64,000 nt of DNA from Caulobacter segnis (GCF_023935105.1 NZ_CP096040.1:434001-498000), one strand, 5' to 3'. Counted from the stretch's first letter, positions 36,753 through 45,364 are shown. Notes: generated by a model not told the origin, from the letters alone. Numbers and translations: made by a program.

Positions 36753-38105
36753 TCAGCCCTTGACCTTGTTGGTCGGCAGCTTGCAGCCGCCGCCGATGCC
36801 CTTGGCCTGGACGCAGGAGAGGAACTCCTTGGCGGCCGGCTTGGCGACGCCGGTCGGATAGCCCAGCACCCAGCCGGGCAGACCGTCCGAGCAGGCCACT
36901 TCGACGAAGCCCTCGGTCTCGGTCGCGCCGATGACGCGAGCGTCCGACACCGTGCACGAGGCCTTGTTGAAGCCGACCAGGTCCTTGGTCAGGCGGGCGT
37001 ACTGGGTGGACGTCTTGGTGAAGGAGCAGCGGAAGCCGTTCAGTTCGGCCGTCAGGCAGTCATAGACCGTGCCGCCGGTGGCGGTGAACACGGCGATGGC
37101 GCCGACGTCGCTGTTCTTGCACTTCAGCTCGACGATTTCCTTCTTCGGGTCGTTGGTCGGCAGCATGCCGTACTTCTCGACGTCGCAGGGGAAACCGGCC
37201 TTGGCCGCCAGCTTGCTGTAGAAGCCGGCCTGTTCGGTCTGGGCCGCGACCGCGTCGGTCATGGTGCAGCCGCCGCCGACGAAGCCGGCCTGGGCGCACG
37301 GGATGGCGCGGGCGAAGGCCCCCGTCGTCGCGGTCTGCTGGTAGACGTAGCCCTTGCCGTCCTGGCACGACACTTCGAAGTAGTTGTCGACCTTGGTGCT
37401 GAGGATGTAGCGCTTGTCCTTGATGGCGCAGGTCGTGCCCGCGGCCGCCGCGGCGGTGTTCAGCGTGTCGACGATGGCCAGCTGGGTCTGACGGTTGGTC
37501 AGCTTGCAGCTGACGTTGCCGCCTTCCTCGTACAGCAGGCAGCTGTTCACGACGACGTCGCCGCTGATGTTCATCGGGGACGTGGTCTGGACGACGTAGC
37601 CGCTGCCGCCTTTACAGGCGACTTCGAAATACGAGTTCTTGGCGCCCGAGCCGATGGCGCGGGTGTTCTCGATGTCGCAGGTGACGCCGCCCTTCTTGAC
37701 GAAGGGGGCCAGGCCCGCGCCCGGGTTGGCGTTGCCAGGCAGGATACAGGCCAGGCCGCCGGCCTTGCCGTCGGCGGCGGGCTGGCTCGATTCCAGGCAG
37801 GTGTAGACCTGCGGAGCCGTGTCCTTCTTGGCGATCAGCGCGAAGCCCATGCCTTCGTTACAGGCGACTTCGTAGTACTTGGCGCCGGCCTTCTTGTCCT
37901 CGCCGATGAAGCGAGCGTCCGAAACCGTACAGCCCGCGCCGCTGGCCTGGATCAGGGCCGGGGCTTCCTTCATACCCGCTTCGCGCGCCTTGGCGTCGAC
38001 AGCGGCGGGCTTGCCCTTCTCTTCCTTCGGCGCCGAAATGACGGCGGCCGGAATAAGAATGGCGACCGCGAGGGCGGCCGACAGGCCGATCGCGAAACGC
38101 TTCAT
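36753..38105 (-). CDS. Secreted protein with five tandem four-cysteine repeats
   Basis: This 450-residue protein has a signal peptide (KRFAIGLSAALAVAILIPAA). Five repeats of about 70-85 residues follow, each with four cysteines: C-x20-22-C-x20-25-C-x9-16-C, 20 Cys in total. Repeats contain a TVSDARFIG-like start and a YFEVAC core followed by Gly-rich GKGYV. The even Cys count suggests two disulfides per repeat in the periplasm or outside. I recognise no named family. ATG 38105 has a CAGGAG site nine bases upstream; ATG 38114 does not. It has its own promoter and terminator. Confidence 0.8.
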   Translation of the reverse strand: MKRFAIGLSAALAVAILIPAAVISAPKEEKGKPAAVDAKAREAGMKEAPALIQASGAGCTVSDARFIGEDKKAGAKYYEVACNEGMGFALIAKKDTAPQVYTCLESSQPAADGKAGGLACILPGNANPGAGLAPFVKKGGVTCDIENTRAIGSGAKNSYFEVACKGGSGYVVQTTSPMNISGDVVVNSCLLYEEGGNVSCKLTNRQTQLAIVDTLNTAAAAAGTTCAIKDKRYILSTKVDNYFEVSCQDGKGYVYQQTATTGAFARAIPCAQAGFVGGGCTMTDAVAAQTEQAGFYSKLAAKAGFPCDVEKYGMLPTNDPKKEIVELKCKNSDVGAIAVFTATGGTVYDCLTAELNGFRCSFTKTSTQYARLTKDLVGFNKASCTVSDARVIGATETEGFVEVACSDGLPGWVLGYPTGVAKPAAKEFLSCVQAKGIGGGCKLPTNKVKG

Positions 38106-38138
38106 GGGAAACATCTCCTGGGTGGATTCCTCGCGCGG

Positions 38139-38168
38139 ACATAAGCGCGCGCTTGCATCGGGGGTCAA
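38139..38168 (-). promoter_or_regulatory. Possible promoter of the cysteine-repeat gene
   Basis: On the minus strand TTGACC (38168-38163) and TTATGT (38144-38139) are separated by 18 bp, about 34 bp upstream of the start codon. The match to the sigma-70 pattern is moderate. Confidence 0.35.
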
Positions 38169-38268
38169 GATACCGTCCGACATAGGCGCGATCGTGACGG
38201 GGTCCGAGCGTAAAAAATGGGTTGGAACAAGGACAAGCGCCGGTTGAACCGGAGCTGAAGGGGACGCA

Positions 38269-39381
38269 ATGCGCGATGGATTCGAAGAGGGCGAGGCGCC
38301 CGGCGAGACTCAGGAACCTCGAAAGGGGCGTCTGGTCTATCCGTTCGAGACCGCGCCGGAGCAGGGCTCAGGCGAGGCCGTCGAAGTCGCGCCAGGCGTC
38401 CTGTGGCTGCGCATGCCGCTGGGCGGCTCACTGCAGTTCATCAACGTGTGGGCCATTCAGGATGGCGAGGGCTGGGCGATCGTCGACACCGGCGTCCAGA
38501 CCCGCGAGACCAGCCAGGCCTGGCGGGCGGCTTTCACCGGCGCTCTGGGCGGCAAGCCGGTCACCCGGGTGATCGTCACCCACCTGCACCCCGACCACAT
38601 CGGCCTGGCCGGGTGGCTGACGCGCAAGTTCGACTGCCGGCTCTGGATGACGCGGCTGGAGTATTTCCAGTGCCGCATGCTGGTGGCTGATACCGGCCGC
38701 GAGGCGCCGGAGGACGGGGTGAAGTTCTTCCAGGCCGCTGGCTGGGACGAGGACGCGATCGAGAACTACAAGGCCCGCTTCGGCGGCTTCGGAAAGGCGA
38801 TCTACGCCCTGCCCGACAGCTATCGCCGACTCAGCGACGGCGAGGATTTCGAGATCGGCGGCCGGACCTGGACGGTCGTGACGGGGCAGGGGCACTCGCC
38901 CGATCACGCCTGCCTGTGGTGCCCCGCGCTGAACCTGCTGATCTCCGGCGACCAGGTGCTGCCCCGCATCTCGTCCAACGTCTCGGTGTTTCCGACCGAG
39001 CCGGACGCCGACCCCCTGAGCGACTGGCTGCGGTCGCTGGCCAAGGTCAAGGCGACCGTGCCCGACGACGTGATCGTGCTGCCGGCCCACAACGATCCGT
39101 TCGAAGGGCTGCACACCCGGATCGACGGCCTGATCTCGGGGCATGAACGGGGTCTGTCGCGCTTGGAAAAGAAGCTGGCCGAGCCCAAGCGGGTGGTCGA
39201 CACGTTCGGAGCCTTGTTCGCCCGGCCGATCGGGTCCGATCTGCTGGGCATGGCCACGGGCGAGGCGCTGGCCCACCTGAACTGCCTGATCCGCCGGGGC
39301 CGAATCGAGCGTGAGCTGGATGCCGAGGGTGTGGCCTGGTACCGGGCCGTTTCCGAGGACGGGGTTTCTAGTCCAGACTAG
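38269..39381 (+). CDS. MBL-fold metallo-hydrolase
   Basis: This 370-residue metallo-beta-lactamase-fold enzyme has the metal motif VTHLHPDHIGLAGWL (HxHxDH) near residues 105-112. A later His is in VTGQGHSPDHACLW and an Asp in LLISGDQVLPRISSN. The C-terminal 100 residues are helical, like the MBL plus winged-helix arrangement of hydrolases acting on thioesters or lactones. It precedes a MarR-controlled enoyl-CoA hydratase/SDR operon, suggesting a thioesterase-like role in the same pathway. That role is inferred. Confidence 0.88.
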   Translation: MRDGFEEGEAPGETQEPRKGRLVYPFETAPEQGSGEAVEVAPGVLWLRMPLGGSLQFINVWAIQDGEGWAIVDTGVQTRETSQAWRAAFTGALGGKPVTRVIVTHLHPDHIGLAGWLTRKFDCRLWMTRLEYFQCRMLVADTGREAPEDGVKFFQAAGWDEDAIENYKARFGGFGKAIYALPDSYRRLSDGEDFEIGGRTWTVVTGQGHSPDHACLWCPALNLLISGDQVLPRISSNVSVFPTEPDADPLSDWLRSLAKVKATVPDDVIVLPAHNDPFEGLHTRIDGLISGHERGLSRLEKKLAEPKRVVDTFGALFARPIGSDLLGMATGEALAHLNCLIRRGRIERELDAEGVAWYRAVSEDGVSSPD

Positions 39382-39420
39382 AAACGGTCGTTTGACATTT
39401 CGCATACGAAATTTAGGTTG
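39365..39420 (+). promoter_or_regulatory. MarR-type operator and promoter region
   Basis: ATTTCG-CATA-CGAAAT (39397-39412) is a perfect MarR-like palindrome placed directly after a TTGACA -35 (39392-39397), so a bound repressor would cover the promoter. A -10 near 39413-39419 would put transcription very close to ATG 39427. A second perfect palindrome, TTTCTAGTC-CA-GACTAGAAA (39365-39384), spans the stop codon of the MBL gene and could be another operator. Confidence 0.6.
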
Positions 39421-39426
39421 GCCCGC

Positions 39427-39864
39427 ATGTCCGTGCCCGCCGATCGCCGACTGATCTTCCTGCTCAACGCCGGCCATCGGCGCGTCCAGCGCTGGATCGA
39501 GGGCAAGATGGCGGCCAAGGGCGGCCTGACCGCCGCCCAGTCGGGGGTCTTGTTCTTCCTCGGCGAGCAGGATGGGGCGCTGATCGGCGAGGCGGCCGAC
39601 GCCCTGGACCTGGCGCCTTCGGCCATGACCGGCCTGATCGATCGCATGACCCGGGCCGGGCTGGTCGAGCGCCGCGCCGATCCCAAGGATGGCCGCGCCA
39701 TGCGCCTGCACCTGACCGACAAGGGGCGCGCCGCCCGCGAGGCGGCCAAGGCCGGGCTGGACGGCATCAACGCCCACCTGACCGCCGGTTTCACGGACGA
39801 GGAGATCGGCGTGGTCGCCCGCTGGCTTTCCAGCCTGCAGACCAAATTCCCCAAGGGAGAGTGA
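39427..39864 (+). CDS. MarR family transcriptional regulator
   Basis: This 145-residue protein has a winged-helix MarR core: LTAAQSGVLFFLGEQDGALI, then the recognition helix region LDLAPSAMTGLIDRMTRAGL, and the wing VERRADPKDGRAMRLHLTDKG. It is the first gene of an operon with enoyl-CoA hydratase and two SDR enzymes, 1 bp before the next gene. It probably represses its own operon at the palindrome over the -35 region and responds to an acyl-CoA or aromatic ligand. The ligand is unknown. Confidence 0.92.
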   Translation: MSVPADRRLIFLLNAGHRRVQRWIEGKMAAKGGLTAAQSGVLFFLGEQDGALIGEAADALDLAPSAMTGLIDRMTRAGLVERRADPKDGRAMRLHLTDKGRAAREAAKAGLDGINAHLTAGFTDEEIGVVARWLSSLQTKFPKGE

Positions 39865-39865
39865 C

Positions 39866-40651
39866 ATGACGGACGCTAGGCAAGGTGACTGGGTGAAGGT
39901 CGAGATCGACGCCGGCGTGATGACGCTCACCCTGGCGCGTCCGGAAAAGAAGAACGCCCTGTCCAACGCCATGTACGGCGTGCTGGCCGACAGCCTGGAG
40001 GCCGCCGAGAAGGATCCGGCCGTGCGCGTCGTGATCTTCCAGGCCGACGGCGACAGCTTCACGGCCGGCAACGACCTGCAGGACTTCGCGGCCCAGGCGA
40101 CGGGCGCCTTCACGGGCGAGCGGCACGTGATCCGCTTCCTCAAGGCCCTGGCCAACGCCACCCGGCCGCTGGTCGCCGCCGTCCACGGCCAGGCCGTGGG
40201 CGTGGGCACGACCATGCTGCTGCACTGCGACCTGGTCTATGTCACCCCGGACGCGCGGCTGACCGTGCCGTTCGTCAACCTGGCCCTGGTGCCGGAGGCG
40301 GCGTCCAGCTGGCTGCTGCCCGCCCGTATAGGTCACGCCCGCGCCTACGCCATGTTCGCCCTGGGCGAGGCGATCGACGGCGGTACGGCCGTGGCCTGGG
40401 GCATCGCCAACGGTTCGGCAGAGCTTTCCGATTTGCGCGCCCGCGCCCGCGCCGCCGCCGATCAGCTGGCCAAGAAACCGCTGGGCGCCCTGACCACCAC
40501 CAAGCGCCTGATGCGCGACGCCGAGAAGATCGCCGCCCTGATGGACACCGAGGGCGCGCTGTTCGGCGAGCGTCTCAAGACCGCCGAAGCCCGCGAGGCC
40601 TTCATGGCCTTCATGGAGCGCAGGCCGCCGGACTTCAGTAAGGTAAGCTAG
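39866..40651 (+). CDS. Enoyl-CoA hydratase/isomerase family protein
   Basis: This 261-residue crotonase-fold enzyme shows LTLARPEKKNALSNAMYG, an oxyanion-hole segment DSFTAGNDLQDF and VAAVHGQAVGVGTTMLLHCD. C-terminal helices include KKPLGALTTTKRLMR. Crotonases hydrate or isomerise enoyl-CoA thioesters in fatty-acid or related catabolism. Variation in the usual catalytic Glu positions means the exact reaction is open. It is directly downstream of marR. Confidence 0.92.
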   Translation: MTDARQGDWVKVEIDAGVMTLTLARPEKKNALSNAMYGVLADSLEAAEKDPAVRVVIFQADGDSFTAGNDLQDFAAQATGAFTGERHVIRFLKALANATRPLVAAVHGQAVGVGTTMLLHCDLVYVTPDARLTVPFVNLALVPEAASSWLLPARIGHARAYAMFALGEAIDGGTAVAWGIANGSAELSDLRARARAAADQLAKKPLGALTTTKRLMRDAEKIAALMDTEGALFGERLKTAEAREAFMAFMERRPPDFSKVS

Positions 40652-40675
40652 CAAAAACGATCTGGGAGGATCGAC

Positions 40676-41647
40676 ATGGCGGAGCGGATAACCTCGTCTT
40701 TCGGGGCGAAGTCGACGGCGCGCGAGGTGGCCGCGGGCCATGACCTGTCGGGGAAGGTCGCCATCGTCACCGGCGCGGCCACCGGCATCGGCGTCGAGAC
40801 CGCGCGGGCCCTGGCCCTGGCGGGCGCGGAAGTGATCATCGCCGCCCGCAAGCCCGATCTGGGCGAGGAGATCGCCAACCAGATCAACGAGGAAGCGGGC
40901 ATGAAGCGGGTCAGCTTCGGCATGCTGGACCTCTCCAGCCTCGAGGCCATCCGCCATTTCGCCCATCGCTGGGGCGACCGTCGCCTGAACCTGCTGATCA
41001 ACAACGCCGGCGTCATGGCCTGTCCGCTGTCGCGCACCGCCGACGGCCTGGAGATGCAGATCGGCACCAACCACTTCGGCCACTTCCTGCTGTCGGTTCT
41101 GCTGGCGCCAAACCTGGTCGATGGCGCGGAGCATTCGGGCCATCGCTCGCGGCTAGTGTCGCTGTCCTCGATCGGCCACCGCCGTTCGGGCGTGAACTTC
41201 GAGGATCCGAACTACCAGACCCGGCCCTACGACAAGTGGGAAGCCTACGGCCAGGCCAAGACCGCCAACAGCCTGTTCGCGGTCGGCTTCGACAAGCGGT
41301 TCAAGGACTGGGGCGTCAACGCCAACGCCGTCATGCCCGGCGGCATCATGACCCCGCTGCAGCGCCACCTGCCGATCGAGGAGCAGCGCGCCCTGGGCTG
41401 GCTGGACGAGAACGACAAGCCACGCGAGGGCTTCAAGACCACCGAGCAGGGCGCGGCGACCAGCGTCTGGGCGGCCGTCGGCGACGAACTGGAGGGCGTC
41501 GGCGGCCTCTATCTTGAGGACTGCAACCAGGCCGTTCCGTGGAGTCAGGAGCTGCCCTGGAACGGTGTCATGCCCCACGCCCTTGATCCCGAGGCGGCCG
41601 ACCGCCTGTGGGACCTGTCTGTGAAGACCACCGGAGCCGGCGCCTGA
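40676..41647 (+). CDS. Short-chain dehydrogenase/reductase (retinol dehydrogenase/WW-oxidoreductase type)
   Basis: This 323-residue SDR has the Rossmann motif VTGAATGIGVETARALALAG at about residues 32-51, then NNAGVMACP. The active-site region includes SLSSIGHR. The catalytic YxxxK is WEAYGQAKTANSLFAV. It lies 24 bp after the enoyl-CoA hydratase with an excellent GGGAGG site and overlaps the next start by one base (TGATG). It probably oxidises or reduces a hydroxyacyl or sterol-like intermediate of the same pathway. Confidence 0.92.
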   Translation: MAERITSSFGAKSTAREVAAGHDLSGKVAIVTGAATGIGVETARALALAGAEVIIAARKPDLGEEIANQINEEAGMKRVSFGMLDLSSLEAIRHFAHRWGDRRLNLLINNAGVMACPLSRTADGLEMQIGTNHFGHFLLSVLLAPNLVDGAEHSGHRSRLVSLSSIGHRRSGVNFEDPNYQTRPYDKWEAYGQAKTANSLFAVGFDKRFKDWGVNANAVMPGGIMTPLQRHLPIEEQRALGWLDENDKPREGFKTTEQGAATSVWAAVGDELEGVGGLYLEDCNQAVPWSQELPWNGVMPHALDPEAADRLWDLSVKTTGAGA

Positions 41648-42162
41648 TGCAGCGCCGGGCCATGCTGCGCCTGGCCGGCGTCGCGGCCATCGTCGGGGCG
41701 GCGATCGACATCGTCGCGCCGTTCCTGATCTATCCGCGTCTCACCGATCCCTGGCCGCACCTGGTCTATGTGGCCATCGACCTGCTGCTGCTCTTCGGCA
41801 TGCTGGGCGTGTGGTCGGCGAGCGGGCGGAAGGCGAACGTCCTGGGTCTGGGCGGCTTCGTGCTGGCCCTGTTGGGCGTGATGCTGGTGCGGACCTCGTC
41901 GGCCGAGATCTTCGGCGCGGCGTCCTACGTGATCGCCTCCAGCGTCTGGTCGATCGGCATGGTCGTCTGGGGGATAGACCTGCTGCGGGCCAAGCTGTTC
42001 CGCATCCCCGCCATCCTCTGGATCGCCGCCCTCGTCATCGGGCTTGTCGGCATCGTTCTGAAGGATCACGGTCCCGTCGCGCACGTGGCGAAGATGAGCT
42101 TCATCGTCGGCTTCATCCTCGCCGGCCTCGACCTGATCCGAACACGGGAGCAATCCGCATGA
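41647..42162 (+). CDS. Hypothetical membrane protein in the SDR operon
   Basis: This 171-residue protein has five or six membrane helices (e.g. LRLAGVAAIVGAAIDIVAPF, VYVAIDLLLLFGMLGV, LWIAALVIGLVGIVL). It has no recognised motif. The start overlaps the upstream stop (TGATG) and its own stop overlaps the next SDR start (ATGA), so it is firmly part of the operon. It may be an accessory or transport protein for the hydrophobic substrate, which is inference only. Confidence 0.78.
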   Translation: MQRRAMLRLAGVAAIVGAAIDIVAPFLIYPRLTDPWPHLVYVAIDLLLLFGMLGVWSASGRKANVLGLGGFVLALLGVMLVRTSSAEIFGAASYVIASSVWSIGMVVWGIDLLRAKLFRIPAILWIAALVIGLVGIVLKDHGPVAHVAKMSFIVGFILAGLDLIRTREQSA

Positions 42163-43028
42163 GCCAAGCCGCTTCACTCCGGGGCAAGACCCTGTTCGTC
42201 ACCGGCGCCTCGCGCGGCATCGGCCTGGCTATCGCCCTGCGCGCCGCGCGCGACGGCGCCAACATCGTCATCGCCGCCAAGACCGCCGAGGCCCATCCCA
42301 AGCTGCCGGGCACCATCTACACCGCCGCCAGCGAGATCGAGGCGGCGGGCGGCCATGCCCTGCCGCTGGTGGTCGACGTCCGCGAGGAGGCCAGCGTCCA
42401 GGCGGCGGTCGAGAAGGCCGTCGAGCGGTTCGGCGGCATCGACATCTGCGTCAACAACGCCTCGGCCATCTCGCTGACCGGCACGCTGGCGACCGACATG
42501 AAGCGCTACGATCTGATGCACCAGATCAATACGCGCGGCACGTTCGTCACGTCCAAGGCCTGCATCCCGTATCTGAAGAAGGCCGAGAATCCGCACGTCC
42601 TGATGCTGTCGCCGCCGCTGGACATGTCGCCGCGCTGGTTCGGTCCGCACGTGGCCTACACCATGGCCAAGTTCGGCATGTCGATGTGCGTGCTGGGCAT
42701 GGCCGAGGAGTTCAGGAGCGACGGCGTCGCCTTCAACGCCCTGTGGCCGCGCACCGGCATCGCCACCGCCGCCATCCAGTTCGCCCTGACCGGCGAGGAG
42801 GGGCTCAAGCACTGTCGCACCGTCGAGATCATGGCCGACGCGGCCCATGCCGTGTTCCTGAAGCCGTCGCGGGCGTTCAGCGGCAATTTCCTGATCGACG
42901 ACACCTTCCTGTACGGCGAGGGCGTGCGCGATTTCGACCAGTACAAGGTCGATCCGTCGGCGACCCTGATGCCGGACTTCTTCGTGCCGGAGAGCAGCGG
43001 GCCGCCACCAGGGGTAAAGATCGGCTAG
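42159..43028 (+). CDS. Short-chain dehydrogenase (HSDL2-like)
   Basis: This 289-residue SDR has the cofactor motif FVTGASRGIGLAIALRAARD, then AKTAEAHPKLPGTIYTAASE, characteristic of the hydroxysteroid-dehydrogenase-like-2 group. NNASAISL and the active-site segment AYTMAKFGMSM follow. It is the last gene of the marR operon. Its stop shares the sequence CTAG with the convergent TfoX gene. Substrates of bacterial HSDL2-like enzymes are poorly known. Confidence 0.9.
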   Translation: MSQAASLRGKTLFVTGASRGIGLAIALRAARDGANIVIAAKTAEAHPKLPGTIYTAASEIEAAGGHALPLVVDVREEASVQAAVEKAVERFGGIDICVNNASAISLTGTLATDMKRYDLMHQINTRGTFVTSKACIPYLKKAENPHVLMLSPPLDMSPRWFGPHVAYTMAKFGMSMCVLGMAEEFRSDGVAFNALWPRTGIATAAIQFALTGEEGLKHCRTVEIMADAAHAVFLKPSRAFSGNFLIDDTFLYGEGVRDFDQYKVDPSATLMPDFFVPESSGPPPGVKIG

Positions 43029-43366
43029 CGCTTCTTCTTAGTCGCCGCCGCCCGCGCGGCGACCTCAAGCGACTTGCGCGACCAGTCCAGCAGGAATTCC
43101 TGGTCGTCCATGGCCTCGGCCGGAGCCGTCCAATAGCCCATCGGCTTGTCGTAGCCGAACGGGGTGAAGGCGTGCGATCCGGCGGCCTCGAACTCGACTT
43201 TGAGCGACTCGTCGCCCTTGAGGTAGAGAACGTCGTCGTCGATCAGCGCGAAGAACAGTCCGTTGGCATAGATCCCCACGCCGCCGAACATTCGGCGCGC
43301 GGTGATGTGGCCCAGCGGCGCCAGTTGCTCCAGAACGAAATCCCGATAGTCGTCAGAGACCGCCAT
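43025..43366 (-). CDS. TfoX/Sxy family N-terminal domain protein
   Basis: This 113-residue protein carries the TfoX N-terminal domain: YRDFVLEQLAPLGHITARRM, then FGGVGIYANGLFFALIDDDV. It ends with a Lys/Arg tail. In gammaproteobacteria TfoX/Sxy activates competence; short single-domain forms like this one have no proven role. ATG 43366 gives the conserved MAVSDDYRDF start and overlaps, on the opposite strand, the ATG of the GNAT gene (shared CATG). Confidence 0.9.
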   Translation of the reverse strand: MAVSDDYRDFVLEQLAPLGHITARRMFGGVGIYANGLFFALIDDDVLYLKGDESLKVEFEAAGSHAFTPFGYDKPMGYWTAPAEAMDDQEFLLDWSRKSLEVAARAAATKKKR

Positions 43367-43844
43367 GCCCGTTTCAGTCCGTCCCGCCACACCCGCCGAT
43401 GCGGGCCTGATCCACCAGTTCATCCTCGATCTGGCGGACTATGAGAAGCTGCTAGACGAGGTCACGGCCAGTGAAAGCGACACGGCCGCCGCGCTTTTCG
43501 GCGACAATGCCCGGGCGTTCGCCGACATCGCCGAGCTCGACGGCCAGGCGGTCGGCTTCGCGCTGTGGTTCTACAACTATTCGACCTTCGTCGGCCGGCA
43601 CGGGATCTATCTGGAGGATCTGTTCGTGCGGCCGGCGGCGCGCGGCTCGGGCGCGGGCAAGGCGCTGCTGGCCAACCTGGCCAAGCGCTGCGTCGACGAG
43701 GGTCTGGGCCGACTGGAATGGTCGGTGCTGGACTGGAACGCGCCGTCGATCGCCTTCTATGACAGCCTGGGCGCGGCGGCGATGGACGAATGGATCATCC
43801 GCCGCCTGACCGGCGAGGGAATCCGCAAGCTGGCGGGCGTCTGA
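43365..43844 (+). CDS. GNAT family N-acetyltransferase (diamine acetyltransferase-like)
   Basis: This 159-residue GNAT has the core LEDLFVRPAARGSGAGKALL with the acetyl-CoA pyrophosphate-binding Arg/Gly loop, then LEWSVLDWNAPSIAFYDSLG. Together with the start VRPATPADAGLIHQFI this resembles spermidine/diamine acetyltransferases. The substrate is unproven. Its start codon overlaps the divergent TfoX start, leaving no room for conventional leaders on both genes. Confidence 0.9.
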   Translation: MPVSVRPATPADAGLIHQFILDLADYEKLLDEVTASESDTAAALFGDNARAFADIAELDGQAVGFALWFYNYSTFVGRHGIYLEDLFVRPAARGSGAGKALLANLAKRCVDEGLGRLEWSVLDWNAPSIAFYDSLGAAAMDEWIIRRLTGEGIRKLAGV

Positions 43845-43847
43845 CCG

Positions 43848-45119
43848 CTATTCCAGCCGGTCGGCCTTGCGCAGGTCGGGGAACAGGAAGGCCCACAGCG
43901 CGGTGACCGCCATAGCCCCGACGCCGCCGAACACCGCCGCGCCGATGGGACCCAGCAGCCAGGCCACCGCGCCGCTCTCGACCTCGCCCAGCTCGTTGGA
44001 GGCGCTGATGAACACGCCCGAGACAGCGGCGACGCGGCCGCGCATGGCGTCGGGCGTGACGATCTGGACCAGGGTCTGGCGGACATAGACCGACAGCATG
44101 TCCGCTCCGCCCAGCACCGCCAGGGCGGCCACCGACAGCCATTCCAGCTTCGAGAGGCCGAACACCACCGTCGCCAGGCCAAAGACGGCGACGCCCGCGA
44201 ACATGATCCGGCCGGCGTGGCGGCGGATCGGATTGCTGGCCAGATAGATCCCGACCAGCACCGCGCCCACCGCCGGCGCGGCCCGCAGCAGGCCAAAGCC
44301 GCCGGGGCCGATGTGCAGCACGTCCTTGGCGAACACCGGAAGCAGGGCGGTGGCCCCACCCAGGATCACCGCGAAAAGGTCCAGCGAGATCGAGCCGAAG
44401 ACGATCTTGTTGTTCCAGACATAGGACAGGCCTTCCTTGATCAGCTCGGCGCGGGAGCCGGGCTGTTGCTCGGGCTTGGTCGACTTGCGGATCGACAGCG
44501 CCAGCAGGGCGGCGGCGAGGTAGAGGCCCAGGGAGGCGCCGAAGGCCATGCCCGGCGAATGGATCAACAGCAGGCCGCCCAGGGCCGGGCCGATGATCGA
44601 GCCGGCCTGCCAGGACAGGGAGTTCCAGGCGATGGCGCGCGGCAGCAGGGCGCGCGGCACCAGCATCGGCCCCATGGCGCTGCTGGCCGGCGACAGGAAG
44701 GCGCGGCTGGCCCCGAACATCACCGAGACGGCGAAGATCGGCCACAGATGGTGCGAACCCGACATAGCCAGGACCAGCAGCACGGTGGCGCTGATCGCGT
44801 CCAGGCCCAGCGTCGTGGCGACGATCAGCTTGCGGGTCCGACGGTCGGCCGTCTCGCCGGCCACCAGGGTCAGCAGGAACAGCGGCAGGAACTGCGCCAG
44901 GCCGATCATGCTGACCATGAACGCCGACTCGCCGACGGAATGGGTCAGGCGGGCGATGGCGTAGACCTGCCAGCCCAAGGCCACCGACTGGATCTGCACC
45001 CCCAGGGTGGAGACGAACCGCGCCACCCAGAACAGGAGGAAGTCACGCTCCCGCAACAACGCGCGCGTAGAGGTGTCGGGGACGGACGCGGGCGTCTCTG
45101 GGGAGGCTGGGTCGGACAT
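43848..45119 (-). CDS. MFS transporter (enterobactin exporter/DHA3-like)
   Basis: This 423-residue protein has twelve predicted helices. Helix 1 is in DFLLFWVARFVSTLGVQIQS. The loop 2-3 motif is GETADRRTRKL, and FGASRAFLSPASSAMGPMLV is typical of the DHA3/MFS_3 group. Such proteins export siderophores, drugs or macrolides. Start ATG 45119 (MSDPASPETP) is preferred over the 36-bp longer form. It is convergent with the GNAT gene (3-bp gap) and stands alone. Confidence 0.88.
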   Translation of the reverse strand: MSDPASPETPASVPDTSTRALLRERDFLLFWVARFVSTLGVQIQSVALGWQVYAIARLTHSVGESAFMVSMIGLAQFLPLFLLTLVAGETADRRTRKLIVATTLGLDAISATVLLVLAMSGSHHLWPIFAVSVMFGASRAFLSPASSAMGPMLVPRALLPRAIAWNSLSWQAGSIIGPALGGLLLIHSPGMAFGASLGLYLAAALLALSIRKSTKPEQQPGSRAELIKEGLSYVWNNKIVFGSISLDLFAVILGGATALLPVFAKDVLHIGPGGFGLLRAAPAVGAVLVGIYLASNPIRRHAGRIMFAGVAVFGLATVVFGLSKLEWLSVAALAVLGGADMLSVYVRQTLVQIVTPDAMRGRVAAVSGVFISASNELGEVESGAVAWLLGPIGAAVFGGVGAMAVTALWAFLFPDLRKADRLE

Positions 45120-45364
45120 CGCGCCGAAACATAGAGCCAAGTCGCCGCACCGCAACGTTATTGACCTGAGAAAGGCTTGGCCCTACAGCGCGCGCATCTT
45201 CTGAAGGCTCGGAGCGTGGTTTCACCGCACTCCCAGAGAATGAAAAGAGCTGGGCATGCGACGCCTGCGACGAATTCAGCGCGAACGCGCCACGATCTGA
45301 AGCTCTCCCGGTCGCGCCTTCGCGTCGGGAGCCCCCGACGCCCTTTCGCATTTCCCGAAGGCCG

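Noticed and set aside
39881..41143. Minus-strand open frame opposite the enoyl-CoA hydratase
   Set aside because: A shadow frame; the plus strand encodes a motif-complete crotonase and SDR across the same bases.
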